This document shows positions 12,562 to 25,193 of a DNA stretch of 64,000 nt, piece by piece (positions within the stretch are counted from its first letter, which is position 1; the number at the start of each line of letters is the position of its first letter). Under the pieces are notes generated by a model, which was not told the DNA's origin, made no database searches, and saw nothing but the letters and a program-made list of their open reading frames with translations. The stretch covers positions 32,187,316-32,251,315 of the forward strand of contig NC_068339.1 of the NCBI RefSeq assembly GCF_014633365.1, written 5' to 3'. The translations under genes and the position numbers were made by a program. The DNA is from Diospyros lotus (lineage: Eukaryota; Streptophyta; Magnoliopsida; Ericales; Ebenaceae).

Positions 12562-13228
12562 TGTCAGGTTTTGATGTGATGAGAAAATGAGAAATTGATT
12601 TTGATGATGATGTACAAAATAGTATATTAGAGATGAAAGTTGATAGAGTTTTAATTGAGTACGGTATAAAATCAATTGAGTATATTAAAATATTAGTCGA
12701 GTACAAAATCTTTATAATCGAGTAAAATATCGATCTATGATACTGAGTTTATGTACTCATCTCTTTAATCGAGTATAATATCAATTGTAATTGAGTACAT
12801 ATCAATACTTTATCTTGTAATTGAGCAAAATATTCTCTACTTGAGTAACAATCTCATTTGAAGTAAGCATGTAAGATAAATCGATTTAAGTTAAATATGC
12901 TTATCTTACAATTGAGTAAAATTCTATTGTAATCAAGTAAGTCAATTCTACATAATATATAATCAATTACAAGTTAAAATATACTCAAGAGATTGTACTC
13001 GACTAAATATCCTTTTGTAATCAAGTGTTTATTGCAAGTCTCTAGTAAAGCAAAAGTAATCAAGTACTCAAATTTGTAATCTAGTAATATCTTAATGTAC
13101 TCTAGTAGATCTAAATTTTAATTGAGTACTTATTTTCTAGTGATTTGTTAATTCTCTAGAATTTTAGTGTAATTGAGTATTTAAATTTATAATTGAATAA
13201 ATGTTAGAACATAATCGACTTGTTGGGT
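12562..13228 (+). mobile_element. 5' part of SIRE-like copia LTR
   Basis: The sequence from about 12562 begins TGTCAGGTTTTGATG and runs through TTTTGATGATGATG, like the start of long LTRs of SIRE/Maximus copia elements. It is filled with TAATCGAGTA-type motifs, as are 22140-22260, 59330-59745 and 61715-62010. I infer that it is the first segment of the LTR that ends at 25138, with large insertions in between. The exact start is uncertain. Confidence 0.4.
12600..13210. repeat. Cluster of TCGAGTA / TACTCGA motifs
   Basis: More than twenty copies of TAATCGAGTA and relatives (AATTGAGTA, TACTCGACT, TCAAGTA) in 600 bp with irregular spacing. The core TCGA is often changed to TTGA or TCAA, as expected from CpG decay. 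The same motif fills the copia LTR segments at 22140-22260, 59330-59745 and 61715-62010. Confidence 0.75.
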
Positions 13229-15824
13229 TGTCACAAAGTGTGGCACTACACACCCAAGAGGGGGGGATTAATTAGGTGTTTTAAAAATTGTTTAAAAATT
13301 TGAAAATCTTTGCTTGAAATGAGGTTTTTGTGAGTTAAAACGTAAAGTAAGAAAATATATATGTTGTTATGACACAAGAGATTTATAGGTTTTTGTGAGT
13401 TAAATGCAATGCTTGAAAAATACAAAGTAAGAATGATAAATGACACGAGATTTATAGTGGTTTGATTAAACCTAACCTACTGTAATACAAAGTATTACAC
13501 GTTGTTAGAAAATATATAATTTTTAGTTATTTTTAAAGGACCTTGAGTGGTCTGGAGAGCCCAAAAGTTGGTTTCGAGAAATGAATTAATAAATAAAAAA
13601 ATCAACGACAGGGAATGCCCTAGGACTTGGATGTCTAGGAAAGAAGGCATGAGATTGGTGAGTGTCTTGAGACGAGGCTAATGACGCTGAAAGCAATCAG
13701 ATTGAGAATTGTTTCTATGCAAGCTCAAATTGTGGCCTAAATTGAATGTTTGTAAAGGACATTCGGGAAGATACTGGTTCACTGAGGGTGGTCTAATTTT
13801 GTAAGTGAGACAACATTGAAACGTTTTTGGAAAGAGTAAAGGTCATGTGCGGGCATAAGGATCAAATTGATTTTATTAAGTAAATGTCAGTTATTAATTT
13901 TTGGAGAAATCAAGATTTTGAGTGGCTTGATGGTAATTGATTTAAGGATTTGAGGATGACTTGTAATATTAATTAACCTTGGAGGGTTAAATTGCAATTA
14001 AGCAATTTTTCAAGTGGAATTAATGTGAATTTGGGGGGTTTAATGTGTAATTAATATATATATGTGTGTGTAAGGATTGAGGGCCAAGTTTGCAACAATG
14101 GCCATTTTAATTTGAAATTGGATTTACATTGAGAGCTTGGGTTGAGCATTAGAAGGAGAAATGGTGTGGTAGAGAGAGAGAGAGAGAGAGAGATGGTGGT
14201 TGATGGCTGGCTAGATGTGGAAGCCTGAAGCAGTGATGGCGGCCTGCTGGGGGTGGCTGGTGGCGGACGAAGACTCTGATCTGTAATGGCAAGCAGCAGA
14301 GGCAGCCAATGGCAACGATCGTGTAACAACTAGGGGCGACCGACAGTGTGGTCACGACGAGTAGTGGTGGCAGAGGTGGTCAGTGGATGGAAGTAGAGGC
14401 CAGGTAGCGGCGGAGGTGCTATGCACGTAGACTAGAGGCGCAGGAGGCCAGTTGGTGGCTCGTGGGGGTGAGGGGGCGATAGTGGCAGAGCTGGCTATAG
14501 TGGTTGTTGACGGAGGCTTAAGCAACAGTGGTTGTGCGCAGGTGGGCTGTGCGTGAGGAATGAGGAAAAGAAAAAAAAATCTAGAAAAAAGGAAAATAAA
14601 GGAGAAAAAAAAGACAAAAATTCCAAGAAATTAGAGAAAATTTTGAAAATTAATTTAAGACTCGAAGAGTGTGCTAGAGGCTTGGAAATGGGATTTGGGC
14701 ACAAGGTTGCACCCAAAAAGGCAATGCTAGTGTGGGTGTTTTGCCAGATTTCTTCTCTAGATTGATTAAGGTAAATGAATTAAATTATTTTGAGTAATTT
14801 GTATTATGTGAGATAATGTAGAATAAACATTGGTTGGATTAAACCCTTGGTTGGAGTTGTTTGGAAATTGTTAATGGGTGGCTTTTGCGAGGTATGACAA
14901 AACATAGGGCTTAGTTTAATTTCTGATATAGTCGGGTTTCTGTGTGATTGCATCTAGGTTCTACCAAGGAGGCGGTGATCCTAGAAGAGCTCAGAGTTTA
15001 GTTAGGCATTCTCGCTCATGGTGAAGAAAGCTTCGAGCCAAGTAAGGGATGACCCCAAGGGTGGGCGGCCTTGCAAATATTTGGCAATATTGATGAATAT
15101 ATATTGTTTACAGTACTAGTTGTGCATGTTCTATAGGTAGTCTAGTGAAGTCCTATGGCCATGGGGAGACTAGATTCATACTAGGAGTAATATGAGAGGT
15201 TATTGCCTTAAATAGGTGGGTTCGGAGGGCAATGATACCTTTCCAGTCACACATACTTACTTGTCATTGCATCTCATATATTATCTTGTTTACATTCATT
15301 TACACCCTTATTGAGTCATTGTGACTCATGAAGTTTTATCTCGTGTTGTAGATGTTGTAAGTCTAGATGCAAGGAATGATGATGTCGGAGGGATGAGGTG
15401 GCGACAAGTGTTGTTACCCAATTTTGTATGTTGTATATATTATTGTATGTATACATGTGTGTTGAATGTATATGTTGTTGGACACTGGTTGGTATCTAGT
15501 TGGTTGTAATCAGCATAATGTGTCAGATGCTTATGAGATTTCATGTTGTAAGTGGCTTTAGTTTGGTGGAGCCAAGTTTTCGAATTTTGTAAGGATCGAA
15601 AAGGAATTTTCCGTAAATCCCCAATACTCATCAGATTTTTGATATGTTATTTTGTGCTGGGGTCACCTTTGGCTTATTGTGAGGTGAGCTGAAGAAAGGT
15701 GAAGCTTACTCTGGTTTCAAGTTTCGGTCCGCTATATTTTCTTTAATTATTTTGGGACTGATTCCTCGAGTTGAGCAAAGATCCATCTCTTCAATATTAG
15801 CTTGATGGGTGAACAATCCAAGCA

Positions 15825-18195
15825 TGTCAAGGCCCGTTTCCGAATATACCCGCTAGTATAGGAACATCCGAAAGAAGGTCCTTCCAAATGGGATATAGAA
15901 ATAAACATAATAAAAACTTCATATAATAAATGGGCTCACTTCTAATAGGAGCGATAATCATTCTTACAATATTTCTTAAGGTTTTAAAAGCCATACAGTT
16001 CTCAAAATAAACAAAAGGGCGCCAATAACATACAAAAAGAAATAACCTTCGACACCGGCCATCCACACAAATCCCGAAATCTTTAGGTTAGGGGAGATCT
16101 TTGTACATGCCTAAACTCAACTTTGAGCCTCACTAGACTCCCCTTCCGCTACAGATTTTCCCTTACCTGGAATGATAACAAGCAACAAGTGAGCCACAAG
16201 GCTCAGTAAACATATGAATAGCAAGAGGAAATAATGATACGATCATTGTATAAAGGCATGCATAATATAAGAGTCAAGAGAAGAACCACTACCCGACATA
16301 TAGAGTCACTTTAGATCATGCCTTATTCATTAAACAATGCTTCAATATATCATGATTTCCTTACTTATTAACAATTCACAAACTTCACCATGGAAGATAA
16401 CATTCACACACTTGATACCATGGTGCAATGCACTTTATTAACATAACTTATAGCATAAGAAAATACATGATACACATGCAAAAGAAAATGCGGATGAGTC
16501 GCCTTGGTAGGATATCCCCCTTTCTTTCCTTTTTTCTTTCTTGAGGACGAACCACCCTTTTTGACGTTTCTTTCCTTACAGACGAACCGCCTTTTTTGTC
16601 ATGGCATTGGGGATATCCACTTACTTGCTTCCATGTAAAATAATAGGTGTGTTAAGGCAATATATATATATACACATATGCATATACATTCAAGCATCTT
16701 AACAACTTCACAATAACATGCCTATAGTCACCTGCTAGGATTCTAGGCCATATCACATCATGATCATGCATATGACTTCATTCACATCCATATATGGCTT
16801 ATTCAAGAATTTAATATCCTATTACAATAACTGAGACTTGTTGACAAGACATTAGCAGGGTCAAATATTATCCAAATTTCCCCCAAATATACTAAATCAA
16901 AGCTCATCGAGTTAAGTTTATAACAAAAATAACAGATCTCAATTTAGACTTCTACATCAAAAGATATGGCCAAACGGTGCAGCATACATTATGCTGTAAA
17001 GAGCTGCCAAGTCAACTTGCCAGAAACCAATCCGACTTGGGCCAAGTCGGCTTGACCTCCTGGAAAAGTCGACTTGACGGAGAATAGGGAAAAATGACCC
17101 AAAAATGCAGTGTCGACTGAGTTGACTTAACCGGCTACAAGTCGACTCGACGCAACCAAAAATGCATGAAATGGACACAAATCACCCATGGCTAAACCCC
17201 AAACCCCCACGTTGTCATTCCTTAAAGAAAAGATGGGGAAAACAAGCCCCATAGAGACAAAAAACAAGACCCAATGAAGCCATTGAAGGAGACCCACAAA
17301 TTTTGGGAAAACATAAATAATAACTCATCCAACTCAAGCTTTCAAAACACCATTGAAGGTATAAAAAATATGAACTTTGATTAAACATAAGGATATAACT
17401 TGCCTTAAAAGATAGGAGAAATGAAGATGGATGCTTGCCTTTAAATGGAGAGACCAAGAAGATGAAGAACTTGCCCAAAGTTGAAGACCCACCACTTAAA
17501 GCTTCTTTACCAAGAGAAGAGGAGAATGAATGAAGAAGAAGAAGAAAATGATGAAAAAAAGGAGAATAAGGGAGAGGGTTGCCAATAGAACCAAGGGAAA
17601 GAGAGAGAGAAGAAAAGGAATGAGAATTGGAGAACAAGCAAGAGTGCATGGCATGCCCCTCTCGCCAGCCACCTAACCCACCAACCTTGCCCCCTTTTTC
17701 CATATTTGTCCCTTACACTCACACACACAACACTTACTTTAATCAACCCCTTTTGGTCTTTTGGCTTCATTTTCATTTTCTTATCCTTTTTTTCTTTAAT
17801 CAATAATTATGCACACAATATACATATATAATTCATTTTCCAAGACCCACTTTTACTTATGGCCCAAGCCCATTCAAAAGCCCATTTCATATTAGGCCCA
17901 TGGAATTATTTAACCCACAACTTTCATTGGACTTTAAACACTTGGCCCAAGCCCACTTTATAACACCATTTATGCCTTACATATTACACACACACATTAA
18001 TTTATTTTGAAGCAAAATTTTCCCAAAAATATTATTTTTAATTAATTGCCTCTTAACCATAAGGAAATATTTTGCACCATTTAACCTCTTAATCACCCAC
18101 AGATTATTCTTGGCATCTAACAATTAAGGCTTGCATGAAATGCACTACACCAAAAATATAATTATCTTTTAAGACCCATTAAACAGGTCATTACA
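15825..18195 (-). mobile_element. Gypsy-type LTR nested in the LTR at 13481
   Basis: Starts TGTCAAGGCCCG and ends GGTCATTACA, and splits the host LTR between GGGTGAACAATCC and GGTCGATTATTCAC, which are contiguous in the other copies of that family. On the minus strand it has TGAGCC-TTGT-GGCTCA and then CATTCCAGGTAAG (16160-16240), so it is in minus orientation. A cluster of AAGTCGACTTGAC-type motifs lies at 16990-17155. The expected duplication is unclear: AAGCA on the left against GGTCG on the right. No coding sequence. Confidence 0.65.
16990..17155. repeat. Cluster of AAGTCGACTTG palindromes
   Basis: About eight copies of AAGTCGACTTGAC and decayed forms (AAGTCAACTTG, AAGTCGGCTTGAC, GAGTTGACTT) in 165 bp. 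One copy near 17067 contains the full palindrome AAGTCGACTT. Spacers are unrelated. Confidence 0.7.
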
Positions 18196-18689
18196 GGTCG
18201 ATTATTCACTCGTGGTGCCCCGCGTGTGGGAGCGGGTTGTCACACCTACTCCACTACCTTAGCTCCCCACTAAGACCTCTTGCATAACAAAGTAGGCCCT
18301 CTAGCAAAACCACCAGAAATACAAACCTCCAACCAAACCTGGTAGGCCTTTGAGCACACAAGATAGGAATTACAAGAAGGAATAAAATCAAGAAGATTTG
18401 AAAGTTGACACTCTTAGTTACAATATATGTCAAACAAAATACATAAAGCCTAACGCAAGATAATACAATTAATATATATAACCTTTTGAGAGAGAAAATG
18501 AAAGCTTAATCACTAATGAGAAGGATGAATATAATGATAACCTCTTGACACTTTATTTTCATTCATTATCCTTCTCTAGTGCCTCATTTGGCTGTATTTA
18601 TAGGCTTATCCAAAGTTTGAAGAAAAACTAGTTGTTTTGAACTATTAGAGCCTACAAAAACTAGTTGTTAAAGTGATCTATAATGAAAA

Positions 18690-18870
18690 TGGTCGACAGA
18701 CTCATAGAAACAATCGACAAGAAGAAAAAATGGTCCATCGATTTTTATGTAGTAGTTGTCAATCGGGGTAGGCCAAGAGCTTGCATAAGACCAGTCGACA
18801 AGCTTGAAAAGCTGGTCAATACCTCAATGGCAAATGGTTAATTGATTTGAGAAAAATGGTCGATAGTTTG
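18690..18870. repeat. GTCGACA-type motif cluster
   Basis: Several copies of GGTCGACAG, ATCGACAAG, AGTCGACAAGC and GGTCGATAG within 180 bp, inside the minus-strand copia-like LTR. Same motif class as at 2893-3030, 21058-21135 and 60610-60735. Confidence 0.6.
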
Positions 18871-19679
18871 GCCTTCAAATTTAAAAGCATGGATTTGAGT
18901 TTCAAATGTTATATGGCTAATTTTAATGGATCAAATACAAAAATTTATTTTGACAAAAAAACTTGGTTTTCCAAATGCCATCAGGGATAATGAAACCTTA
19001 TTTTAGCATTGGATAATTTTTAGTATGGTGCTTAATTATAGGGGTTAAAATAATTTAGTTACACCTACAGAAAATGTAACGCCCGCCTCCCAGAAATCCC
19101 ACTACTAGGAGAACCTAGGGGGGTGGAATGTTAAATAAGGAGGAACAACTACAATTGATTTAGAACTACAATCATTGTCATTATCCAAAGGTAATGGCAC
19201 AAGGTTATTACAACTCTTTACTTAAAACATTAGCCTCCTCAGCCTAATCTCTCATCTAACATACAACACAAAGACTCCTAAAGTCTATCTCCATGCCCCC
19301 AGCTTGCCCACAGATCTTTTGGTCGAGGTGTCACTGTACACATGCTGTCCAAGACTCAGACACTACTACAATTAGCCCTTGGCCCTAGCCATCTTCCTCA
19401 CCTAGAATGATGCAACAAAGGAGTGAGTTGCAAGACTCAGTAAGTATAAAAAAAGCATGCCAAAAGCAATATAAATTACAACATGGATAAAAGAATAAGA
19501 GTACAACAAGTCAAATCGATCATGCAACTACACAACCCCCTTCCCATATCCCATTGCCATACCTATCAACCACATTAACGTACTATTTGAGGATCAATGC
19601 CATTGTCACATCTCATGTTAACAACTATATCACATTGTTAAGAAAGCTAGTATAGTAAAATCCACATCAATGCGAGGAT

Positions 19680-20160
19680 CAATGTCCTCTCATGCACTAG
19701 ATTTGCACTAGGCAAGCATCAAGTGACGTAACCCCACACACCTTGACTATTTCAACTGAGTATCACATGCGCTAGATTATACTAGGTAAGTATCATCCAC
19801 ATGCACTAGTTCGTGCTAGGTAAGCATCAAGTCTCACATGTACTGAACACCATCGAGCAAGCATCGTCCATGTGCATTAGATCACACTAGGCAAGCAACA
19901 TCCACATGCATTCAGGCAAGCATCAAGTCTCACATGCACCGAACATCATTGGGTAAGCATCGTCCATGTGCACTAGATCACACTAGGCAAGCATCATCCA
20001 CAAGGACTCAGGTAAGCATCAAGTCTCACATGCACTGAACACCGTCCGGCAAGCATCGTCCACGTGCACTAGATCACACTAGGTAAGTATCATCCATATG
20101 CATTGAAACACCATTGGGTAAGCATCACATGCACTGGTTGTCACCTAGCAAGCATTCAAG
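19680..20160. repeat. Imperfect tandem repeats, CACTAG-AGGCAAGCATC units
   Basis: Alternating units such as CACATGCACTAGATCACACT, AGGCAAGCATCATCC and AAGCATCAAGTCTCACATGC recur about every 35-40 bp, with a higher-order period of roughly 110-115 bp over the central part (three similar blocks). About a dozen AGCATC units in all. It lies inside the LTR 19075-21997. Confidence 0.75.
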
Positions 20161-21057
20161 AGTATATTCCATGTATCGGCCCAAGACTTTATTCTACAAA
20201 GTTACAAGCTAATATCTCATCAACACTTACATGTATGCCATTTCCAACACATTTAGTGCAATTATAACATATCACAAATATTATGTATAAGGCCCATACA
20301 GTAATTTTTGTATGCATATATAAACAACTCTGACTTAACATTTGTGAACGCATCTAATCCCCCAATGTCAACTAACCATCATTATGCATAGGAATGAAAT
20401 CCTTGCAAGTGACACCAAAGTCTTGCTTGTTCTCTACCCTAGCAAAGAAATCATCATTCCCAAAGAAAATGTAGGGAGAAACAAGATCTACTAGGATATT
20501 GGATACAACCGCACCAAGATATGCTCATAGACTCGTTCCATCCTCTAAGAAATTCAATACTAAAAGAAGCAGTACATAGCTTATCAAAGACTCTCAACCA
20601 TACTTCAAATAGGCTCCAAGCATGATCATTTATTCCCCAAGGACTAGAGTAAGACAGATCACTCAAAATGAGAGAATACCCAATTTTATGAAGCAATTCA
20701 CAGGACTACTATGGCCTCAAAACATCACCAAATGATCCAGGAAATGTGCCAAAACAAAGCTTAAGAAGTTTAGTTTATGGAACAAAAAACAGATCTCAAT
20801 TTGGATAACATCAAAGGAAGTTATGCCCCAAAAATTGAAGCATTGTCGGATTGGAATAGAAAACCCAGACTTCAAATGGGTACTTCAAAGGGCATATATA
20901 GGCTCAATACTTATCCAAATAATCTAAATCATGGATCAAAATGAAGCTTATTGAGTCTAGCTTACAACACAAAAAATGGATCTTGAACCGAAAATAACCA
21001 CATAAAGTATACCCAAAGGAGTATAACACATGCAAGCTGCCAAGCAAAATGGAAAGG

Positions 21058-21135
21058 AACGGTCGACAGTTGCAGGCAACCTGTCGACCGTTTCTACAAA
21101 TGATCGACAATTGCCTTGCCATCTGTCGACCAACA
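21058..21135. repeat. GTCGAC motif cluster
   Basis: Four motif copies in 78 bp: GGTCGACAGTTGCAGG, CTGTCGACCG, GATCGACAATTGCC and CTGTCGACC. Adjacent copies face each other as CAGTTG..CTGTCGAC, giving longer inverted pairs. Confidence 0.7.
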
Positions 21136-22672
21136 GCAAGGTAAAAGGCCCCGAACTCATCTCAAACTTGCACTCTAACCCTAAACACTTGCATAAACTT
21201 CATCCTAACCAATAACACCCCATTTCTTATGGATTATAGGGTAGAATAGACCCTATTTGAAGTTCCAAATCACCTCAAAGAAGATAACCAAGAGTTGAGG
21301 GATATTTAGAAACATCTCTACATAGAAATCAATAAGGACTTGATTTTGCAAAGCAAGGAGGGTTTAGCCTCAAATCCTCAACATACCAAGTTCAAAGAGT
21401 TTAAAAGAGTTTGAGAGGGGTAGAACTTGCCTTAGAACCTTTCTTGATGATCTTACTTGAGATGATGCATTTCCAAACCCTTTACTTCTCACTTTCAACA
21501 AGAGAACTAGCAAGAAGATAAAGAGAGGTGAAGATAACTCTTATCTTCCACAACCCTTTTGGAACACAAATAAATCAAGGAAGAAGATGGAGATGAGAGC
21601 CCTTACCTTTCTTGCCTTCTCTCCCCATTGACCACCTGTTCTTCTCTCTTTCCGTTTCCTTCCATTTCCTTCTTCTCATATATATACACAAACACACTTG
21701 GCACAATTACTTAAATGCCTCCCATGACATATCAACTTAAATGGAAATTGCTTTTACATTCCAAGGGCACTTTAGACATTAACTAAATTGCATAAATTCC
21801 AAATAACCCTTCATGTCACACCCTAACTTATTGTGGGTCCCATCTCCAACAAAGTTAACTTTTGACTTTTTCGTCATGTTGCCTTCTTCGCCAATTCACA
21901 TAAAAATATCACACATAATCTTCTAAAATTATGTCTCAAATAAAATAAATTTTTTATTCCCTCACATATCCGCCGTACCCACTAATGGGTCGTTACAAAA
22001 AATCATTTTATAAAAGATAGATGCATGATATTTGATTAATCAAATGAGGTTTTTCATCATCAAAACAGAATCAAAGAGCAAAACAACACAACTAAATTCA
22101 ACAATTCAATCAAATAAACTTTATAAGTCTATGCTAAAATATAATCAATTACAAATATTTTGTAATTGAGTAAATTTGAAAAATAGTCTATTACAAACGT
22201 TTTGTACTCAAGTATTTGTAAAACTTAGTCGAGTACATTGCGATTTGTAATCGAGTAAATTCTGGCAACTTTTTGAATTTGTAGCCATTCCAGAGCATTT
22301 AATGGGCACCATTTCTAATTTTTAGAGCATGATTATTTCATTAAATGCTGATGGATTATTTTCAGATAATTTATACATTAGAAATGTTTTTCTAATTAGT
22401 TTGTGAGCTTGTTTAGAGACAGAAAATGGCAGTTACAAAGAAGACATTTTTTATTCAATAAATTCAAATTGAAGCATTAAAGATAGGAACACTATATAAG
22501 AAGCTAGAGTTTGAAGAAGATAGCAATCAACTAATATACCAAGAGAACAACTCAAGAATTGAAAAGCTATTTGCGAGAACATTTTTCAAATGTGCTTCAT
22601 TGCACACATCCTTAGAAAAGAAAAGAGAGATTCAACCTACCTTTTCTATCATTCTCATATCTTTGTAATCCG

Positions 22673-24759
22673 CACTACAAGAATTTTAGGATATTGTGAT
22701 AAAATAATTGTGATGGGTTAAATTTTGTCATGAAAAATATTCTTTTTGTGATAAAATTGTGATAAAATAGAATTTTCTCTTGTAAAACTTCAAAAAGTGA
22801 GTAAAGTTGTGACAAATAATATTTTGACATAATATTTTGTCATAATATAGTGAGTTGGATAATTTATAATGACAAAATAATTTTTGTTTCCAAATTGTCA
22901 CATCAGGTTGACACCAAATTTTTGGCACCAAAAATTTTGTCACCAAAAATGTTTGGCCCCAAAAATTATTGCTTATTGTGACTAAACTAATTTTGTCACC
23001 AAAAATTTTGTCACAATATTTAATCATATATCATGTAATTACAATTTCTTTTAGTCACAATAAGTAATAATTTTTATAACTAAAATAGTTTGTCACGACA
23101 TAGTATTATAAAAAAACAAAATGACAAAAATATGTATGTCACAAGAAATTTATTTTTTGTGATAAAAATAAATTTAAAAACAATTTTTTTTTATTGAATT
23201 TAATTTTTTCATAAAAATACGTCATATTAGGCATAAAAATAATAATCTAGTGACAAAAAAATTCAAAATATTTTGTCAAAATAAAAAAAATAAAAGACAT
23301 GTAATGACAAAAATATTTTGTTATAAAATATTTAGCCCTAGTATTAATTTTGATGAATTCAATTTTTCATAAAAACATGTCCTATTAGGTATAATAAAAA
23401 ATTAAAAATTTCAAAATATTGTCACAATAGATAAACAAAAGACATAAAGTGACAAAAATATTAAATATTTTGTTATAATATTTTTTTCACAATGGGGCCA
23501 ATATTAATTAAATATCTTGACAAATATATTTTGTCCAATACAATTTTAGTTACTACATTTTATCATAATATATATATACATATATCAATCGATCCCAACC
23601 TTTATTAGTTGAAAATGTTTAAAAATTTTGATCAAGCCCTCTAAAAAGAAGAAGGGTTAATTTAAATATTTTGTTATAAATTTTTACATATCATATTTCA
23701 TTGGTGCAAATGAATTCTAACTAGACATATGTTTTTCTATTGTTAGATCATTGATTAAAAAATGAACAACCACGTACACATTTATCAATTGCCAGTCCAA
23801 CCAAATGAGACGAATTAAAGTTGATGACGACAAGTGAAATCAATATATATCATGATAAATTAATTAACTCAATTTGATTGATTTCCCTTGCCAATGGCAA
23901 AACTAGTTAACTCAATAAATATTTTATTTATGAATATTGAACATAGATTTATTATTTTCACAACAAAGTTAAATGATCACAATAAAAATCTATGTTATAA
24001 AGTAATGTGGTCTCCTAAGACACCATCTTTTGTAAACCTAATATATGATTAAATGACATAGAGTAAAATCTTGTTATGTTACAACATGATGTCTTTGACT
24101 TCCAAACATGCCTTCCTTTTTTTTACAACTATACACTGTTTTGTTTCTCATATATTATAACACAAATTGGATAAAGTTCAGTAAAGCACACTAGAAATAA
24201 ATATCACTGAATAGTCACTTCACTTTTTTTTTTTTTTATCAAAGGTAAATATGTATAGATAAAAAAATGTACAAAATATCACTGAGCATACCCAGGAAGA
24301 ACAAAGAAAAGATACAACTCTCAAAAAGATTGAGAAATCACTCATAGAACAAATAGACTGCTTAATCACTCAAGAATGAACTGGCATATCCAAATCATCT
24401 ATGAAGATCAAAAAGCTATTCAACCCATGAGTCAAAACCCAAATGAACAAAACAACATGCCAAATGAATTAGGCAGGAACAACCCAATTCAAAACCAAAC
24501 ATAATAGTTTACCAATTAAACAAAACAGTAGAAAAATAATTTATCATGATAAGTTGGTTTAAGTGACAAAATACTTTTTGTCACAATACAACTGATGATA
24601 TTGTGACAAAACTCAGTTTTGTCACAATATGCTTATTAAGACAAGCTTGTTGTGACTAATGTGTGACAAACCAATTTGGTCACAATAAGTATGTTGTGAC
24701 AATTTTTACAATTATTGTGACAAATTAATTTATCACAAGAAGCCTAAATTTTTGTAGTG
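22673..24759. mobile_element. Non-autonomous CACTA transposon, 2.09 kb
   Basis: Starts CACTACAAGAATTTTAGG and ends CCTAAATTTTTGTAGTG, an inverted terminal repeat of about 17 bp with few mismatches. Flanks are CCG (22670-22672) and CCA (24760-24762); CACTA elements make 3-bp duplications, and G to A would be CpG decay. Subterminal regions are filled with TGTGATAAAAT and ATTTTGTCACAA-type repeats in both orientations. No transposase is encoded. A minus-strand poly-T-led retroposon sits near its right end. Inserted in the copia LTR. Confidence 0.85.
24224..24510 (-). mobile_element. Possible minus-strand retroposon with poly-A tail
   Basis: A T run (24224-24237) is followed by ATCAAAGGTAAATATGTATAG. 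Read on the minus strand this is a 3' end with A tail, as in plant LINE or SINE copies. The sequence upstream of the tail has no recognised domain. The right boundary is approximate and no duplication was found. It lies within the CACTA element. Confidence 0.35.
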
Positions 24760-25140
24760 CCAAGAAAAGTGACTATATTTTATTTTCACTTCATACCTTC
24801 CCTTATAAATTTTATTCTCATTTCCTTGTGAATTTATAAAGGTTAAGCTTGATCCTTGTAAAAGTCATTGGTTGTGGTTGAGCCAGTTTAAAAGCCACTT
24901 GTTATAAGATTATTTGTAGTTAATCTTGTTGTAAAAGGTACCTAAGTAAGTTGGATGACTAAATCCTTGGTAAGGAGGCAAGGTAGTGGAGTAAGCAGGT
25001 AGCCAACCCACTCTAAAATTGCTGTGTGCTGCATTCTTTAAATTTCTCTTTACTTTTTTACTTTAGTTTATTTGAGAAATTTTTTAAGGGTGAAAGCTTA
25101 ATTCAACCCCCTTCTTAAGCTAATAACTATGTTTTACAAG

Positions 25141-25153
25141 TGGTATTAGAGCA
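25141..25153 (+). promoter_or_regulatory. Primer binding site of SIRE-like copia
   Basis: TGGTATTAGAGCA, two bases after the LTR end at 25138. It matches the tRNA-Met primer site TGGTATCAGAGC except for C to T. It marks the start of the internal region. Confidence 0.8.
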
Positions 25154-25193
25154 GGTCTCATTCACAAGTTTAACAACCTAGAGAAAAGATTAA

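Larger units (their letters stand above)
13481..18244 (+). mobile_element. Gypsy-type solo LTR (same family as 33281), CCTAC site duplication
   Basis: Starts TGTAATACAAAGTATTACA and ends GGGAGCGGGTTGTCACA. CCTAC stands on both sides (13476-13480 and 18245-18249), a perfect 5-bp duplication. Shared phrases with the LTRs at 30343, 33281 and 43372 include GACTTGGATGTC, GGCGGTGATCCTAG, TTCGAGCCAAGTAAGGGA and CCCAATACTCA. A second LTR is nested at 15825-18195, which leaves about 2.4 kb. It has a TATA region near 14055, a (GA)n run at about 14165-14192, a GGC/GGT-rich stretch (14215-14550) and a purine-rich tract (14560-14640). Two terminal GTCA instead of GTTA changes indicate age. Confidence 0.8.
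13229..19074 (-). mobile_element. Minus-strand copia-like LTR, interrupted
   Basis: Made of 13229-13480 and 18245-19074, split by the insertion 13481-18244. The left end TGTCACAAAGTGTGG is followed by AAGAGGGGGGGATTAATTAGG. On the other strand this is CCTAATT..CCCCCCTCTT, a sequence seen near the 3' end of SIRE/Angela-type copia LTRs. Removing the insertion restores CCTAAC-CTAC-TCCACTACC without a gap. A TATA-like box lies on the minus strand near 18595 and a GTCGAC-type cluster at about 18690-18870. The right boundary is uncertain; similar sequence may continue beyond 21998. Confidence 0.4.
19075..21997 (-). mobile_element. Gypsy-type solo LTR, 2.9 kb
   Basis: Starts TGTAACGCCCGCC and ends GGGTCGTTACA. 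The flanks are GAAAA (19070-19074) and AAAAA (21998-22002), a 5-bp duplication with one mismatch. Minus orientation is shown by ACTGAGTC-TTGC-AACTCA and CATTCTAGGTGAGG on that strand (19395-19445) and by a TATATATATGAG box near 21680. It contains a short-unit repeat array (19680-20160) and GTCGAC motifs (21058-21135). No internal domain, so it is a solo LTR. Confidence 0.75.
21998..25138 (+). mobile_element. Distal part of SIRE-like copia 5' LTR
   Basis: Continues the copia LTR after the insertion ending at 21997. It has the TAATCGAGTA cluster (22140-22260), a TATA-like box (CACTATATAAG near 22490) and ends AATTCAACCCCCTTCTTAAG..GTTTTACA at 25138. A CACTA element (22673-24759) interrupts it. 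The end is followed after two bases by a primer site. The 3' counterpart is at about 59260-62540, where TAAAAGGCTG..GGTTATGGCTAAGCC parallels GTAAAAGTCATTGG..GGTTGAGCC here. Confidence 0.55.

Noticed and set aside
12562..13228. A satellite array based on TCGAGTA.
   Set aside because: Spacing is irregular and spacers do not align, so it is a motif cluster inside an LTR and not a tandem satellite.
17215..17803. Frames of 98-162 codons on the minus strand with Phe/Leu/Ser-rich sequence.
   Set aside because: Products come from a pyrimidine-rich strand of a purine-rich LTR leader, lack any motif, and overlap in two frames.
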